Assembly: GCA_026982175.1 (NCBI GenBank)
Contig: JALSHP010000263.1
Coordinates: 1-14,107 of the forward strand
Direction of reading: 5' to 3'
DNA length: 14,107 nt
Source: Campylobacteraceae bacterium
Lineage (GTDB): Bacteria; Campylobacterota; Campylobacteria; Campylobacterales; Sulfurovaceae
Shown: positions 7,132 through 14,107 of the stretch, in pieces
How the letters are laid out: each line of letters opens with the position of its first letter
How positions within the stretch are numbered: the first letter of the stretch is position 1
Program-made: the position numbers and the translations under genes
The notes under the pieces: generated by a model
What the model saw: the letters and a program-made list of their open reading frames with translations, nothing else
Told to the model about the DNA's origin: nothing
The model's database searches: none

Positions 7132-8307
7132 ATGTTCAAAAAAAAATCAAACAGTTCTGAAACAAACTTTTGGATATCTTATGCAGACCTCATGGCAGGG
7201 CTACTTTTTGTCTTTATTTTACTTATTGGGGCGATTGTTGTCAAGTCAGGTATCATTAGAGAAGAGTTACATAAAAAAGAGAACATTTTAAATACCCAAG
7301 AAGAGGTATTAAATGAGCAAGAGAACACGCTAGATGAGCAATCTGACCACCTCATAGATTTATCTCAAAGCATTGCCATTAAAAATGATGAGATTAATAA
7401 ACTTAGAAACCTTTTAGCCAAGCGTGAAGAGAGTTTACAACAAAGCGAAGAGAAACTTGTGGTCTCTTCTAATTCCCTAAAATTAAAGAGTGAAGAGCTT
7501 AACAATCTCAACCAACTACTTTTGGCACAAAATACCAAAATAGATGACTACTCTGAACACATTATCTTATTGCAAAATCTAACCAAAGAGCAAAATGAGA
7601 CCATTCATAACTCCTCTAACAATTTAGAAAAATACAAAAATAAAATTTTACTGCTCTCCAATGAACTAACCCAAAAAGATGCTTCTATGAAACTCAATGA
7701 GGAGAAACTCTTAAAGCTACTTCAAGCCACCCAAGAGAAACAAACCAAATATGATACCCTACTCGCTCAACTCCAAGCAAAAAAAGCAAAAATAAAATCA
7801 CTCACAGGTATTAAGCTTAAAGTCATAGCCGAACTCAAATCGTCTCTTGGGAAAAAGATTAATATAGACAAAAAGAATGGTTCATTAAGATTGGCTTCTA
7901 ATATTTTATTTGACAAAGGCTCTGCTGTTTTAAAAGAGAGTTCCAAAGCTGAATTAAAAGCCAATTTCATTGAATACATCTCTGCACTTATTGAAAACAA
8001 AAGCATCTCTGAACATATTGACAAGATTATTATTGAAGGGCATTCAGACAGTGATGGCTCTTACCTTTACAACTTAAATCTTTCTCAAAAACGTGCTTTT
8101 GCTGTGATGAATTATCTATTGACCTTAGATTATATTAAAAGAAATAATATTCAAGAGAAATTGGTTGCTTCTGGACGTTCATATTTAGATGCTATTAAAG
8201 TCAATGGGGTAGAAGACAAAGATGCGAGTCGTAGAATTGAGGTGAAGTTTAGACTTAAAAATGAAGATGCAATGTATGAGATAGAGAGAATTTTAGATGC
8301 AAATTAA
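7132..8307 (+). CDS. OmpA/MotB-type peptidoglycan-binding stator protein with long coiled coil
   Basis: This is the predicted partner of the preceding channel protein. Residues 14-38 (from WISYADLMAGLLFVF on) form a single transmembrane helix. Asp19 sits at its start, as does the ion-carrying aspartate in MotB and ZorB. Residues 44-222 are an almost unbroken coiled coil, opening with heptads of the form xxLNxQE at 51-78. Residues 240-375 form an OmpA-like domain with ILFDKGSAVL, IEGHSDSDG (300-309, Asp306), NLSQKRA (Arg321) and a final ASRRIEV, the expected meso-DAP/peptidoglycan contacts. The 391-residue length exceeds typical MotB and ZorB mainly through the coiled coil. No clear Shine-Dalgarno precedes the ATG, which lies 1 nt after the upstream stop, so coupling is likely. 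Its last 11 nt overlap a small ORF. Confidence 0.82.
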   Translation: MFKKKSNSSETNFWISYADLMAGLLFVFILLIGAIVVKSGIIREELHKKENILNTQEEVLNEQENTLDEQSDHLIDLSQSIAIKNDEINKLRNLLAKREESLQQSEEKLVVSSNSLKLKSEELNNLNQLLLAQNTKIDDYSEHIILLQNLTKEQNETIHNSSNNLEKYKNKILLLSNELTQKDASMKLNEEKLLKLLQATQEKQTKYDTLLAQLQAKKAKIKSLTGIKLKVIAELKSSLGKKINIDKKNGSLRLASNILFDKGSAVLKESSKAELKANFIEYISALIENKSISEHIDKIIIEGHSDSDGSYLYNLNLSQKRAFAVMNYLLTLDYIKRNNIQEKLVASGRSYLDAIKVNGVEDKDASRRIEVKFRLKNEDAMYEIERILDAN

Positions 8308-8434
8308 TTTTGAAGCCAAAAAACTCAAAGAGGCGAATGAGTATGTCAATCTACTCAACCCTCCTAAACAAATTATTAAAGCCAAAGAGCAAATCTCTTT
8401 GCTTAAAAAGATAGTTCGATTTTTATTTAAGTAG
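8297..8434 (+). CDS. Small 45-residue protein of unknown function
   Basis: The frame runs from ATG at 8297-8299 to TAG at 8432-8434. It starts 11 nt before the end of the upstream OmpA-type gene, the same style of overlap as mreB/mreC, which is the best argument that it is translated. It begins MQINFEAKKLKEANEY, is rich in Lys and Glu, has a Pro-Pro near residue 22, and ends in a cationic, hydrophobic stretch (LLKKIVRFLFK) that could be a membrane-binding amphipathic helix. The ribosome binding site is weak (GAGAG upstream), so it may depend on coupling. Its last 12 nt overlap the end of the convergent HIT gene. I do not recognise the family. It may be an accessory of the motor-like pair or a non-functional frame. 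Confidence 0.5.
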   Translation: MQINFEAKKLKEANEYVNLLNPPKQIIKAKEQISLLKKIVRFLFK

Positions 8435-8788
8435 TTTTTGAATATTTGAGATGAATTGCTCAAAATCACCTACAAAAGAACGCCCCTCTCTCTGCTTTGT
8501 TCCCCACATCGGTTCGGGGAAATAAGCATCTTCTTCAAACCTAGCCATAATGTGCCAATGCACATGAGGCATATAATTACCAAAAGAGGCAATGTTGATT
8601 TTTTTAGGTTTATAAAAACTCAACATCTCTTTTTCAATAATATCTAAAACCCTAAATATCTCTAATCTTAATGCCATAGGCACTTCTGAAAACTCTTTAT
8701 AGGCAACTTGTGTAAAAACTTTAAGCCATGGAGTTTCACTCTCTTCTACTTCTACTCTTAATAACGCTGTTTTATAGATAATGCTCAT
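8423..8788 (-). CDS. HIT-family nucleotide-binding hydrolase
   Basis: This is a small cytoplasmic protein of the histidine triad superfamily, which hydrolyses or transfers nucleotidyl groups; its own substrate is unknown. The 121 residues contain PHVHWHIMARF near the middle, with the triad His75, His77 and His79 in the form H-x-H-x-H followed by hydrophobics. The downstream FPEPMWGTKQRE stretch looks like that of a subgroup of short bacterial HIT proteins. The start is set at ATG 8788-8786, with AAAGGG about 10 nt upstream and 1 nt after the bioA stop. An ATG at 8815 would add nine residues but lies inside bioA without a good ribosome binding site. It is probably co-transcribed and coupled with bioA. 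Confidence 0.85.
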   Translation of the reverse strand: MSIIYKTALLRVEVEESETPWLKVFTQVAYKEFSEVPMALRLEIFRVLDIIEKEMLSFYKPKKINIASFGNYMPHVHWHIMARFEEDAYFPEPMWGTKQREGRSFVGDFEQFISNIQKLLK

Positions 8789-8789
8789 T

Positions 8790-10094
8790 TTATAATAGCC
8801 CTTTAATCGCTTCATAGGCTGTGTCTATCATTGTATCTATCTGCTCATAAGTAATAATATAAGGGGGCATAAAATAGACAATATGCCCCAAAGGACGTAA
8901 AAGCACCCCATTATCTAAACCATACTGATAGACCTTTAAGCCTATGCGTTCTTCAGGAGCATAACCATCTAGTTCAACAGCTGCTATCATGCCTGTTTGA
9001 CGAATCTCTTTAACATTAGAAAGCTCTTTAAATTTTTGAAGCTTCTCTAAAATATAAGCTGACTTCTTTTGGTTCTCCCCTAAAACATCAGAGGCTTCAA
9101 AGAGTTCTATGGTCGCTAAAGCAGCTGTACATGCCAAAGGGTTACCTGTATATGAATGTGAATGTAAAAAGGCTTTATGCTCATTGTAGTCACAATAAAA
9201 AGCATTATAAACATCTAAAGTGGTCATGGTAATGGCTAAAGGTAAATAACCTCCCGTTAAACCTTTAGAGATGGTCATGAAGTCTGGCGTAATATTCGCT
9301 TGTTCACATGCAAACATCGTACCTGTTCGTCCAAAACCAACCAATATTTCATCAGCAATTAAATGCACCCCATATTTTGCACACAGAGGTTTAGCCAAAG
9401 TAATGTAAAGTGGATGATACATATGCATATACCCAGCTCCTTGAACCAATGGTTCTATGATAAGTGCTGAAATTTCTGAACCTCTCTCTTTTAAAATCTT
9501 CTCTAAGCCAGTTATCGCACTTTTGGCAGACTCTTCACTTTGGTCTTTGGGTACAGGTGTTTGGATGCAAGAGATAAGAAGTGGAGCATACGTCTCTTTG
9601 TAAAGCTCAACATCACCCACACTCAATGCCCCAATGGTCTCACCATGGTAAGAGTTTGTCAAAGAGAGAAAAAGTGGACGATTTTCACCTCTATTGCGAT
9701 GATAATGAAAACTCATCTTAAGTGCTACTTCTACGGCACTTGAACCATTATCTGCAAAAAAAACTTTATCAAGTCCTTTTGGGGTTAAGTTGACAAGTTT
9801 GTCAGCTAAGTTGACAGCTGGTTTGTGTGTAAACCCAGCTAACAAAACATGCTCTAAGGTGTCAAGTTGCTCTTTGATACGTGAAGAGATATGCTCATTT
9901 ACATGACCAAAAATATTAACCCACCAAGAGCTTATTGCATCTATATATGACTTATCATCAAAATCATACAGATAAACACCTTTTCCTCTTTTTATAGGAA
10001 TTAGTGGTAAAGTTTCATGGTCTTTCATCTGCGTACAAGGATGCCAAATATTTTTCAAATCCTCTGTTACTATCTGCGTATTGTTATTCATCAT
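8790..10094 (-). CDS. bioA: Adenosylmethionine-8-amino-7-oxononanoate aminotransferase BioA
   Basis: BioA is a PLP enzyme that converts 7-keto-8-aminopelargonate to 7,8-diaminopelargonate, using S-adenosylmethionine as amino donor, in biotin synthesis. The 434-residue length is normal. The N-terminal IWHPCTQMKDHE and ISSWWVNIFGH are hallmarks of BioA rather than other class III aminotransferases. NGSSAVEVALKM is the cofactor phosphate region, LIADEILVGFGRTG carries Asp248, and TISKGLTGGYLPL carries the PLP-binding Lys277. Two ATGs in tandem (10094 and 10091) follow AGGGA; either could start translation. Other biotin genes are not in the window. Biotin is needed by acetyl-CoA carboxylase, but proximity to fabZ is probably incidental because the gene faces the other way. 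Confidence 0.96.
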   Translation of the reverse strand: MMNNNTQIVTEDLKNIWHPCTQMKDHETLPLIPIKRGKGVYLYDFDDKSYIDAISSWWVNIFGHVNEHISSRIKEQLDTLEHVLLAGFTHKPAVNLADKLVNLTPKGLDKVFFADNGSSAVEVALKMSFHYHRNRGENRPLFLSLTNSYHGETIGALSVGDVELYKETYAPLLISCIQTPVPKDQSEESAKSAITGLEKILKERGSEISALIIEPLVQGAGYMHMYHPLYITLAKPLCAKYGVHLIADEILVGFGRTGTMFACEQANITPDFMTISKGLTGGYLPLAITMTTLDVYNAFYCDYNEHKAFLHSHSYTGNPLACTAALATIELFEASDVLGENQKKSAYILEKLQKFKELSNVKEIRQTGMIAAVELDGYAPEERIGLKVYQYGLDNGVLLRPLGHIVYFMPPYIITYEQIDTMIDTAYEAIKGLL

Positions 10095-10119
10095 TATTTC
10101 CCTAAGATTTTTTAAGATG

Positions 10120-10148
10120 AATATACCCTCTATAAAGTAATTATTTCA
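10120..10148 (-). promoter_or_regulatory. Candidate bioA promoter
   Basis: On the minus strand TATATT (10125 to 10120) is a plausible -10, with a start near 10113 and a 19-nt leader. The matching -35 position (10148 to 10143, TGAAAT) is poor and falls within the inverted repeat at 10138-10158. Confidence 0.33.
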
Positions 10149-10158
10149 TTAATAATTA
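10138..10158. promoter_or_regulatory. Inverted repeat, possible shared operator of bioA and ppiD
   Basis: TAATTATT (10138-10145) and AATAATTA (10151-10158) are perfect reverse complements separated by 5 nt. The element covers the predicted -35 boxes of both divergent promoters. It does not look like the E. coli BirA operator, and it is made only of A and T, so chance is a real alternative in this 111-bp gap. Confidence 0.3.
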
Positions 10159-10177
10159 ACCACAAGTAGACTAAAAT
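10149..10177 (+). promoter_or_regulatory. Candidate promoter for the ppiD-ftsA-ftsZ run
   Basis: TTAATA (10149-10154), a 17-nt spacer and TAAAAT (10172-10177) match a sigma-70 promoter at four of six and five of six positions. The start would be near 10184, about 22 nt before the ATG. Confidence 0.4.
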
Positions 10178-10205
10178 TGTGCAAATTTTAAATTAAGGTC
10201 AAAAT

Positions 10206-11657
10206 ATGATAAGTTGGATGCAACGAAACAACAAATTTACCGTAGTCGTCATGTGGATTGCGGCACTCTCTTTTATACTCGCAGGAGCTGTTGGTGGTTC
10301 ATTAGGAATAAATAGTAGTAATATTGGGAAAGTAGGAGAAGTTGAATTACAAAAAGATAAATTTCAAATGGAGTATAGTAATCTATTTAACCGATACAAT
10401 CAAATGATGCAAGGTAAATTTGATGAGAAACAAGCCAAAGAGATGGGACTTCAACAACAAGTCATTAACAATATGGCAACACAAGCCAGAATCCTTAACT
10501 TAGCCAATGAGTTTGGTGTTGTTGTTAGTGAAAAAGAGATTGGAGAGAAGTTGGCTTCCTATCCTGCTTTTCAAACTAAAGGAGTTTTTGATAGAAAAGC
10601 CTATGATACCTACCTTACAAATAGTGGACTAGCACTTAAAACATTTGAAAATAACTTAAGAGATCAATTAATTATAGAGAAAACCTTAAAACTACTTAAC
10701 AGTAAAGGTTTAGAGAATGAATACAAAGCATTTCAAATAGCTTTTGAAGTAGCCGATAAATTAAAATATGAAGTGCTTACCCCCAATGATGTTAACATTA
10801 GCGTAGATGATGAAAAACTAAAAGCTTTTTGGGAACCCAAAAAAGAGCAGTTTAAAACACCTAAAGAGTATACTTTAGCCATTCAGTGGACAGAGACCAA
10901 AGATACTGAAGTGAGCGATGAAGAAGTTAAAGAGTATTTTGAAAAGAATAGATTTAACTATACCGATAACGATGGTAAAATGGCGAAGTTTGAAGATGTC
11001 AAAGAGTGGGTTAAAGAGGCAACCCAAGTCGCTAAAAGTAAAAAAGAGGCATTAAAACGTTATGTGGCTTTTAAAAAAGGTGAACTCACTGCTGATGAGA
11101 CCTTAACTTTAGCCATAAATGACCCAAAACTTTCTCCTGCCTTATGGACTGCTATTAATAGTAAAAATCTTAATGATATTTTAAAACCTAAAGTCGTAGA
11201 AAATCGTTATGCTTCTGTAAAAATCATGAAGATAACCTTACCTATAACTAAAAATTTTACAGACGTAAAAGAGACTATTACACCACTCTATGAAAAACAA
11301 GCCAAACAAGAAGCACTTTTAACTCTAGCTGAAAAAAAACTGACAGATATTGACAAGTTAGATATGAATGTGTCAACCTTTATCACATTAGATAACGCTG
11401 ATACACAGAAGTTAGGTCTAAATCAACAAGAAAGAGCAAATTTCATCTCAAAGCTCTTTACATCAAAGAAAGAAAAAGGTATCATACCCATAGGAAGTAA
11501 AGTCATGGTTTACAAAATTATAGAACAAAAATTAATTTCCCTTGAAAGTAATGCAACAGATATCATGTATAAAAATGCTGATAGTGTTAAAGAACAGAGT
11601 TTTCAAAGTAACTTAATCAAAGTTTTAAATAAAAAGTATCCTATCGAACTTTACTAA
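10206..11657 (+). CDS. ppiD: Membrane-anchored SurA_N-type periplasmic chaperone, PpiD-like
   Basis: This is probably a periplasmic folding helper for secreted and outer-membrane proteins, tethered to the inner membrane. The 483-residue protein opens like PpiD: a short cytoplasmic MISWMQRNNK, a transmembrane helix (about 11-33), then GKVGEVELQKDKFQMEY, equivalent to the E. coli PpiD segment after its anchor. A SurA_N-like helical region follows (about 45-175), including LASYPAFQTKGVFDRKAYD, close to E. coli PpiD. The central region lacks a recognisable parvulin signature (no GG(D/E)xG-type motif), and the protein is well short of the 623 residues of E. coli PpiD, so isomerase activity is doubtful. 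AAGG (10195-10198) is 7 nt before the ATG. The same chaperone-ftsA-ftsZ order is known in Campylobacter jejuni (Cj0694). Confidence 0.82.
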   Translation: MISWMQRNNKFTVVVMWIAALSFILAGAVGGSLGINSSNIGKVGEVELQKDKFQMEYSNLFNRYNQMMQGKFDEKQAKEMGLQQQVINNMATQARILNLANEFGVVVSEKEIGEKLASYPAFQTKGVFDRKAYDTYLTNSGLALKTFENNLRDQLIIEKTLKLLNSKGLENEYKAFQIAFEVADKLKYEVLTPNDVNISVDDEKLKAFWEPKKEQFKTPKEYTLAIQWTETKDTEVSDEEVKEYFEKNRFNYTDNDGKMAKFEDVKEWVKEATQVAKSKKEALKRYVAFKKGELTADETLTLAINDPKLSPALWTAINSKNLNDILKPKVVENRYASVKIMKITLPITKNFTDVKETITPLYEKQAKQEALLTLAEKKLTDIDKLDMNVSTFITLDNADTQKLGLNQQERANFISKLFTSKKEKGIIPIGSKVMVYKIIEQKLISLESNATDIMYKNADSVKEQSFQSNLIKVLNKKYPIELY

Positions 11658-11679
11658 TACTTTAAGTAAGGATCCAATT

Positions 11680-13065
11680 GTGGAAAAACCAATTTTAGCG
11701 ATAGATATCGGTTCTACTAAAATATGTGCAATTATTGGTGAAGTTGTTAATGGTAAAATCGAAATTGCTGGTCATGGTATTTCTAAATCTCAAGGCATTA
11801 AAAAAGGAGCTATTTCAAATATTGAACTGGCTTCTAAATCTATCAAAGAGGCAGTAGATGATGCAAAGCGTGTAGCAGGTATTAACCCTACTGCTGCTAC
11901 CATCTCTATCTCAGGCTCCTATGTCAAAAGTCTTAAGTCTTCAGGCGTAGTCAATATTCCAAATCATGAAATCTCTATTAATGAAATTAACCGTGTAATG
12001 CAAACAGCACTTTACAATGCGAATATTCCTAGTGAGTTTGAAATTTTACATGTTTTACCCTATAAGTTTAAAATAGATGAACAAGACTTTATTGAAGATC
12101 CAAATGGTATGAATGCTTCACGGATGGAAGTCGATACCCATATTATCATCACCAATAAATCCAACTTAGGTAATCTTAAAAAGGCGGTTAATGCTGCAGG
12201 TATTGGTATCTCTAAAGTTGTACTATCTGGATACGCTTCATCTCTCGCTGTCATATCAAAGAATGATAAAGAGAGAGGTGTTGCGGTAATTGATTTAGGT
12301 GGACAGACTTCAAACCTAACCATACATGTGGGAAATTCTATACAATATAACCAATTCTTGGCTGTAGGGTCTAATCATATTACCAATGATTTATCCATCG
12401 CACTTCATACCCCTCTAGATGTTGCTGAAGATTTAAAAATTTCAAAAGGGAGTCTGCTTAGAGAGGCAGGAGGAGAAGTAAAACTCTCTATTATTGGTGA
12501 TGATACAAACTTAAATCTTGTATCCCTAGATATTGTACATAATATTGTTTACAGTCGCCTAGAAGAGACCCTTTTAATTCTATCTGACTTATTGGAAAAG
12601 AGTGGATTAAAAAATGAGCTGGGTGCAGGAATTATCTTCACAGGAGGAATGACCCTTATCGATGGTACACGTGAATTGGCACAAGCACTTATTCCCAATA
12701 CACCTATTCGCATTGGGAAACCTAATGGTATCAGTAATATTACGGAGGATTTAAATTCACCAGAGTTTTCAACCGTAATAGGTCTACTTCAATATGAATC
12801 TGGAAAACATACAGAGTATGAGTTAGAGGGAAGTAAAACCATGTTACACTCAAAAGAGTATAAGCATAAAGAGTCTCTTCAGGACATTACATCTTTTGAA
12901 AACCCTGAACTTAGTAGTAAACCAAAAATTTCAGTCTCTATGCCTAACTTTAATGAAAACAAAGAGAGCAGTAATGACTTATTTAAAGACTTAAGCAAAG
13001 AGAGTAAGAAAAATCAAAGCAATCCACTAGATAACTTTATGGATTGGGCTAAAAAAATCTTTTAA
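11680..13065 (+). CDS. ftsA: Cell division protein FtsA
   Basis: FtsA is the actin-like protein that anchors FtsZ filaments to the membrane and recruits later division proteins. The 461-residue protein starts with ILAIDIGSTKICAIIGE (phosphate-1), then has the 1C-type insertion typical of FtsA (residues about 80-160), AVIDLGGQTSNLTI (phosphate-2) and GAGIIFTGGMTL (adenosine motif). A polar linker from about residue 375 leads to a terminal amphipathic helix, NPLDNFMDWAKKIF, the membrane-targeting sequence. The start is GTG at 11680, with AAGGA (11668-11672) 7 nt upstream. It follows ppiD by 22 nt and precedes ftsZ by 14 nt, so the three are probably one transcript. Confidence 0.96.
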   Translation: MEKPILAIDIGSTKICAIIGEVVNGKIEIAGHGISKSQGIKKGAISNIELASKSIKEAVDDAKRVAGINPTAATISISGSYVKSLKSSGVVNIPNHEISINEINRVMQTALYNANIPSEFEILHVLPYKFKIDEQDFIEDPNGMNASRMEVDTHIIITNKSNLGNLKKAVNAAGIGISKVVLSGYASSLAVISKNDKERGVAVIDLGGQTSNLTIHVGNSIQYNQFLAVGSNHITNDLSIALHTPLDVAEDLKISKGSLLREAGGEVKLSIIGDDTNLNLVSLDIVHNIVYSRLEETLLILSDLLEKSGLKNELGAGIIFTGGMTLIDGTRELAQALIPNTPIRIGKPNGISNITEDLNSPEFSTVIGLLQYESGKHTEYELEGSKTMLHSKEYKHKESLQDITSFENPELSSKPKISVSMPNFNENKESSNDLFKDLSKESKKNQSNPLDNFMDWAKKIF

Positions 13066-13079
13066 TAGAGGAGAAAAAA

Positions 13080-14107
13080 ATGGAAGAATTTAACATAACA
13101 GAATCAACAGCAGGTATACATGGAGCTAAAATTAAAGCCATTGGTGTTGGTGGTGGTGGTGGGAACATGATTAACCACATGATTAGAGAAGGGATTGAGG
13201 GTATTGATCTTATTGTTGCCAATACTGATGCACAAGCACTTGATGCCTCTATTGCCCCATACAAAATGCAACTCGGAATGAACTCAACCAAAGGTCTTGG
13301 TGCAGGGATGAAACCTGAAGTTGGAGCAGAAGCAGCTAAAGAGAGTTTTGATAGTATTAAAACCATGTTAGAGGGTGCTGACTTGGTATTTATCTCTGCT
13401 GGTTTAGGTGGAGGAACAGGAACTGGTGCGGCTCCTGTTATTGCTGAAGCCGCTAAAGAAGTTGGTGCTTTAACTGTCTCTATTGTAACGAGTCCTTTTA
13501 AATTTGAAGGAAGAAAGAGAGAAAGACTGGCAAAAGCTGGTTTAGAGGAGCTTAAAAAAGAGTCTGACTCTATTATTGTGGTTCCCAATGAGAGACTACT
13601 TTCTATTGTCGAAAAAAACCTTGGAATGAGAGATAGTTTTAGACTAGTAGACTCGGTGCTTTCTCAAGCCGTTGGAGGAATTTCAAACGTTATTCTTTCT
13701 CATGGAGCAAATGACATTAACCTTGACTTTGCCGATGTTAAAACAGTTATGAGCCACAGAGGTCTAGCCCTTATGGGTGTAGGTGAGAGTACAGGTAACT
13801 CAGCAGCTTATGATGCGGCTAAAACAGCCATTGAATCACCATTACTTGATAACTTATCAATTGATGGGGCAATGGGTATTTTGGTTCACTTTCATATTCA
13901 CCCAGATTATCCACTGGCTGAAATTGCTGAAGCAATGGATATTGTTGAAGAGAATGCAGATGAAGATGCCAATATTATTTTTGGAACAACTACGGCTGAA
14001 AGCATTCCACTTGACCATGTGAAGTTAACCATTATTGCAACAGGATTTGAAGATCCTAGCGACACAAATGAACAAGCTAAGCCTGAAGAGACCACTATCA
14101 ATAATAA
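13080..14107 (+). CDS. ftsZ: Cell division protein FtsZ (C-terminus cut by the window end)
   Basis: FtsZ is the tubulin homologue whose GTP-driven polymers form the division ring. The frame is open from ATG at 13080 to the last base, 342 full codons. AGGAG (13069-13073) is 6 nt before the ATG. The nucleotide-binding GVGGGGGNM (residues 22-30), the tubulin signature GGGTGTG (110-116) and the T7 loop NLDFAD (214-219) with its catalytic acidic residues are intact. The globular domain ends near residue 322 (TIIATGF), and the visible remainder is the start of the polar linker (EDPSDTNEQAKPEE). The C-terminal peptide that contacts FtsA lies outside the window. Confidence 0.97.
   Translation, partial: MEEFNITESTAGIHGAKIKAIGVGGGGGNMINHMIREGIEGIDLIVANTDAQALDASIAPYKMQLGMNSTKGLGAGMKPEVGAEAAKESFDSIKTMLEGADLVFISAGLGGGTGTGAAPVIAEAAKEVGALTVSIVTSPFKFEGRKRERLAKAGLEELKKESDSIIVVPNERLLSIVEKNLGMRDSFRLVDSVLSQAVGGISNVILSHGANDINLDFADVKTVMSHRGLALMGVGESTGNSAAYDAAKTAIESPLLDNLSIDGAMGILVHFHIHPDYPLAEIAEAMDIVEENADEDANIIFGTTTAESIPLDHVKLTIIATGFEDPSDTNEQAKPEETTINN

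Noticed and set aside
6000..8307. A complete Zorya antiphage system
   Set aside because: Only a ZorAB-like pair is present. It is followed by a tiny ORF and a convergent HIT gene, with no zorC, zorD or zorE candidate, and the flanking genes are housekeeping.
8445..8466. Hairpin TTTGAG/CTCAAA near the convergent gene ends as a terminator
   Set aside because: It has only 6 bp with an 8-nt loop, low GC and no T-run on either side, and it lies inside the HIT coding region.
8789..8815. Upstream ATG giving a 130-residue HIT protein
   Set aside because: It lies within bioA without a good ribosome binding site. The ATG at 8788 has AAAGGG upstream and the HIT family N-terminus begins there.
13146..13162. 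GGT tandem repeat as a phase-variable microsatellite
   Set aside because: It encodes the invariant glycine-rich nucleotide-binding loop of FtsZ, and length change would destroy function.
13049..13588. 179-codon minus-strand frame opposite ftsZ
   Set aside because: It is a shadow of the well-conserved ftsZ coding sequence, rich in Ser and Pro with no motif or ribosome binding site.

Overview
The window is AT-rich, with dense and often overlapping genes. It looks like a piece of a Campylobacterota (epsilonproteobacterial) chromosome, probably a Sulfurimonas- or Sulfurovum-like relative. The main evidence is gene order. fabZ-lpxA-clpX-mreB-mreC is a conserved Campylobacterota block, and a PpiD/SurA_N chaperone gene directly before ftsA-ftsZ has the same order in Campylobacter (Cj0694-ftsA-ftsZ). 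This placement rests on recognition of families and order, not on a search.

Left edge (1-520). The minus strand from 182 to the window start encodes the first 60 residues of a Cas9: a RuvC-I motif followed by the start of the Arg-rich bridge helix. The gene runs out of the window. The 340 bases between it and the next gene hold no other ORF, but carry a promoter-like pair pointing away from cas9, a candidate tracrRNA anti-repeat with a GGGC/GCCC hairpin behind it, and two imperfect 36-nt repeats 68 nt apart. A type II CRISPR-Cas locus therefore abuts this housekeeping region.

521-8434, plus strand. queH (tRNA queuosine synthesis) appears to start at an ATC codon. After it comes one tightly packed run: fabZ and lpxA (fatty acid and lipid A synthesis), clpX (protease unfoldase), mreB and mreC (rod shape), then a MotA/TolQ/ExbB-type proton-channel protein and an OmpA/MotB-type partner with a long coiled coil, and finally a 45-residue small ORF. 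From mreB onward neighbouring genes overlap or are separated by 1 nt, several without a Shine-Dalgarno of their own, so translational coupling is likely. The MotA/OmpA-like pair resembles the stator half of flagellar motors and of Zorya ZorAB, but no Zorya effector is present. It is the least explained system in the window.

8423-10094, minus strand. bioA (biotin synthesis) is followed by a HIT-family protein with a 1-nt gap. The HIT gene converges on, and slightly overlaps, the small ORF.

10206-14107, plus strand. A PpiD-like membrane-anchored SurA_N protein, ftsA and ftsZ form the division cluster; ftsZ is cut by the window end. The region between bioA and ppiD has a perfect AT-only inverted repeat lying over the predicted -35 regions of both divergent promoters.

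Overall the window pairs an envelope/elongation operon with a division operon, with a CRISPR-Cas9 locus at its left border.
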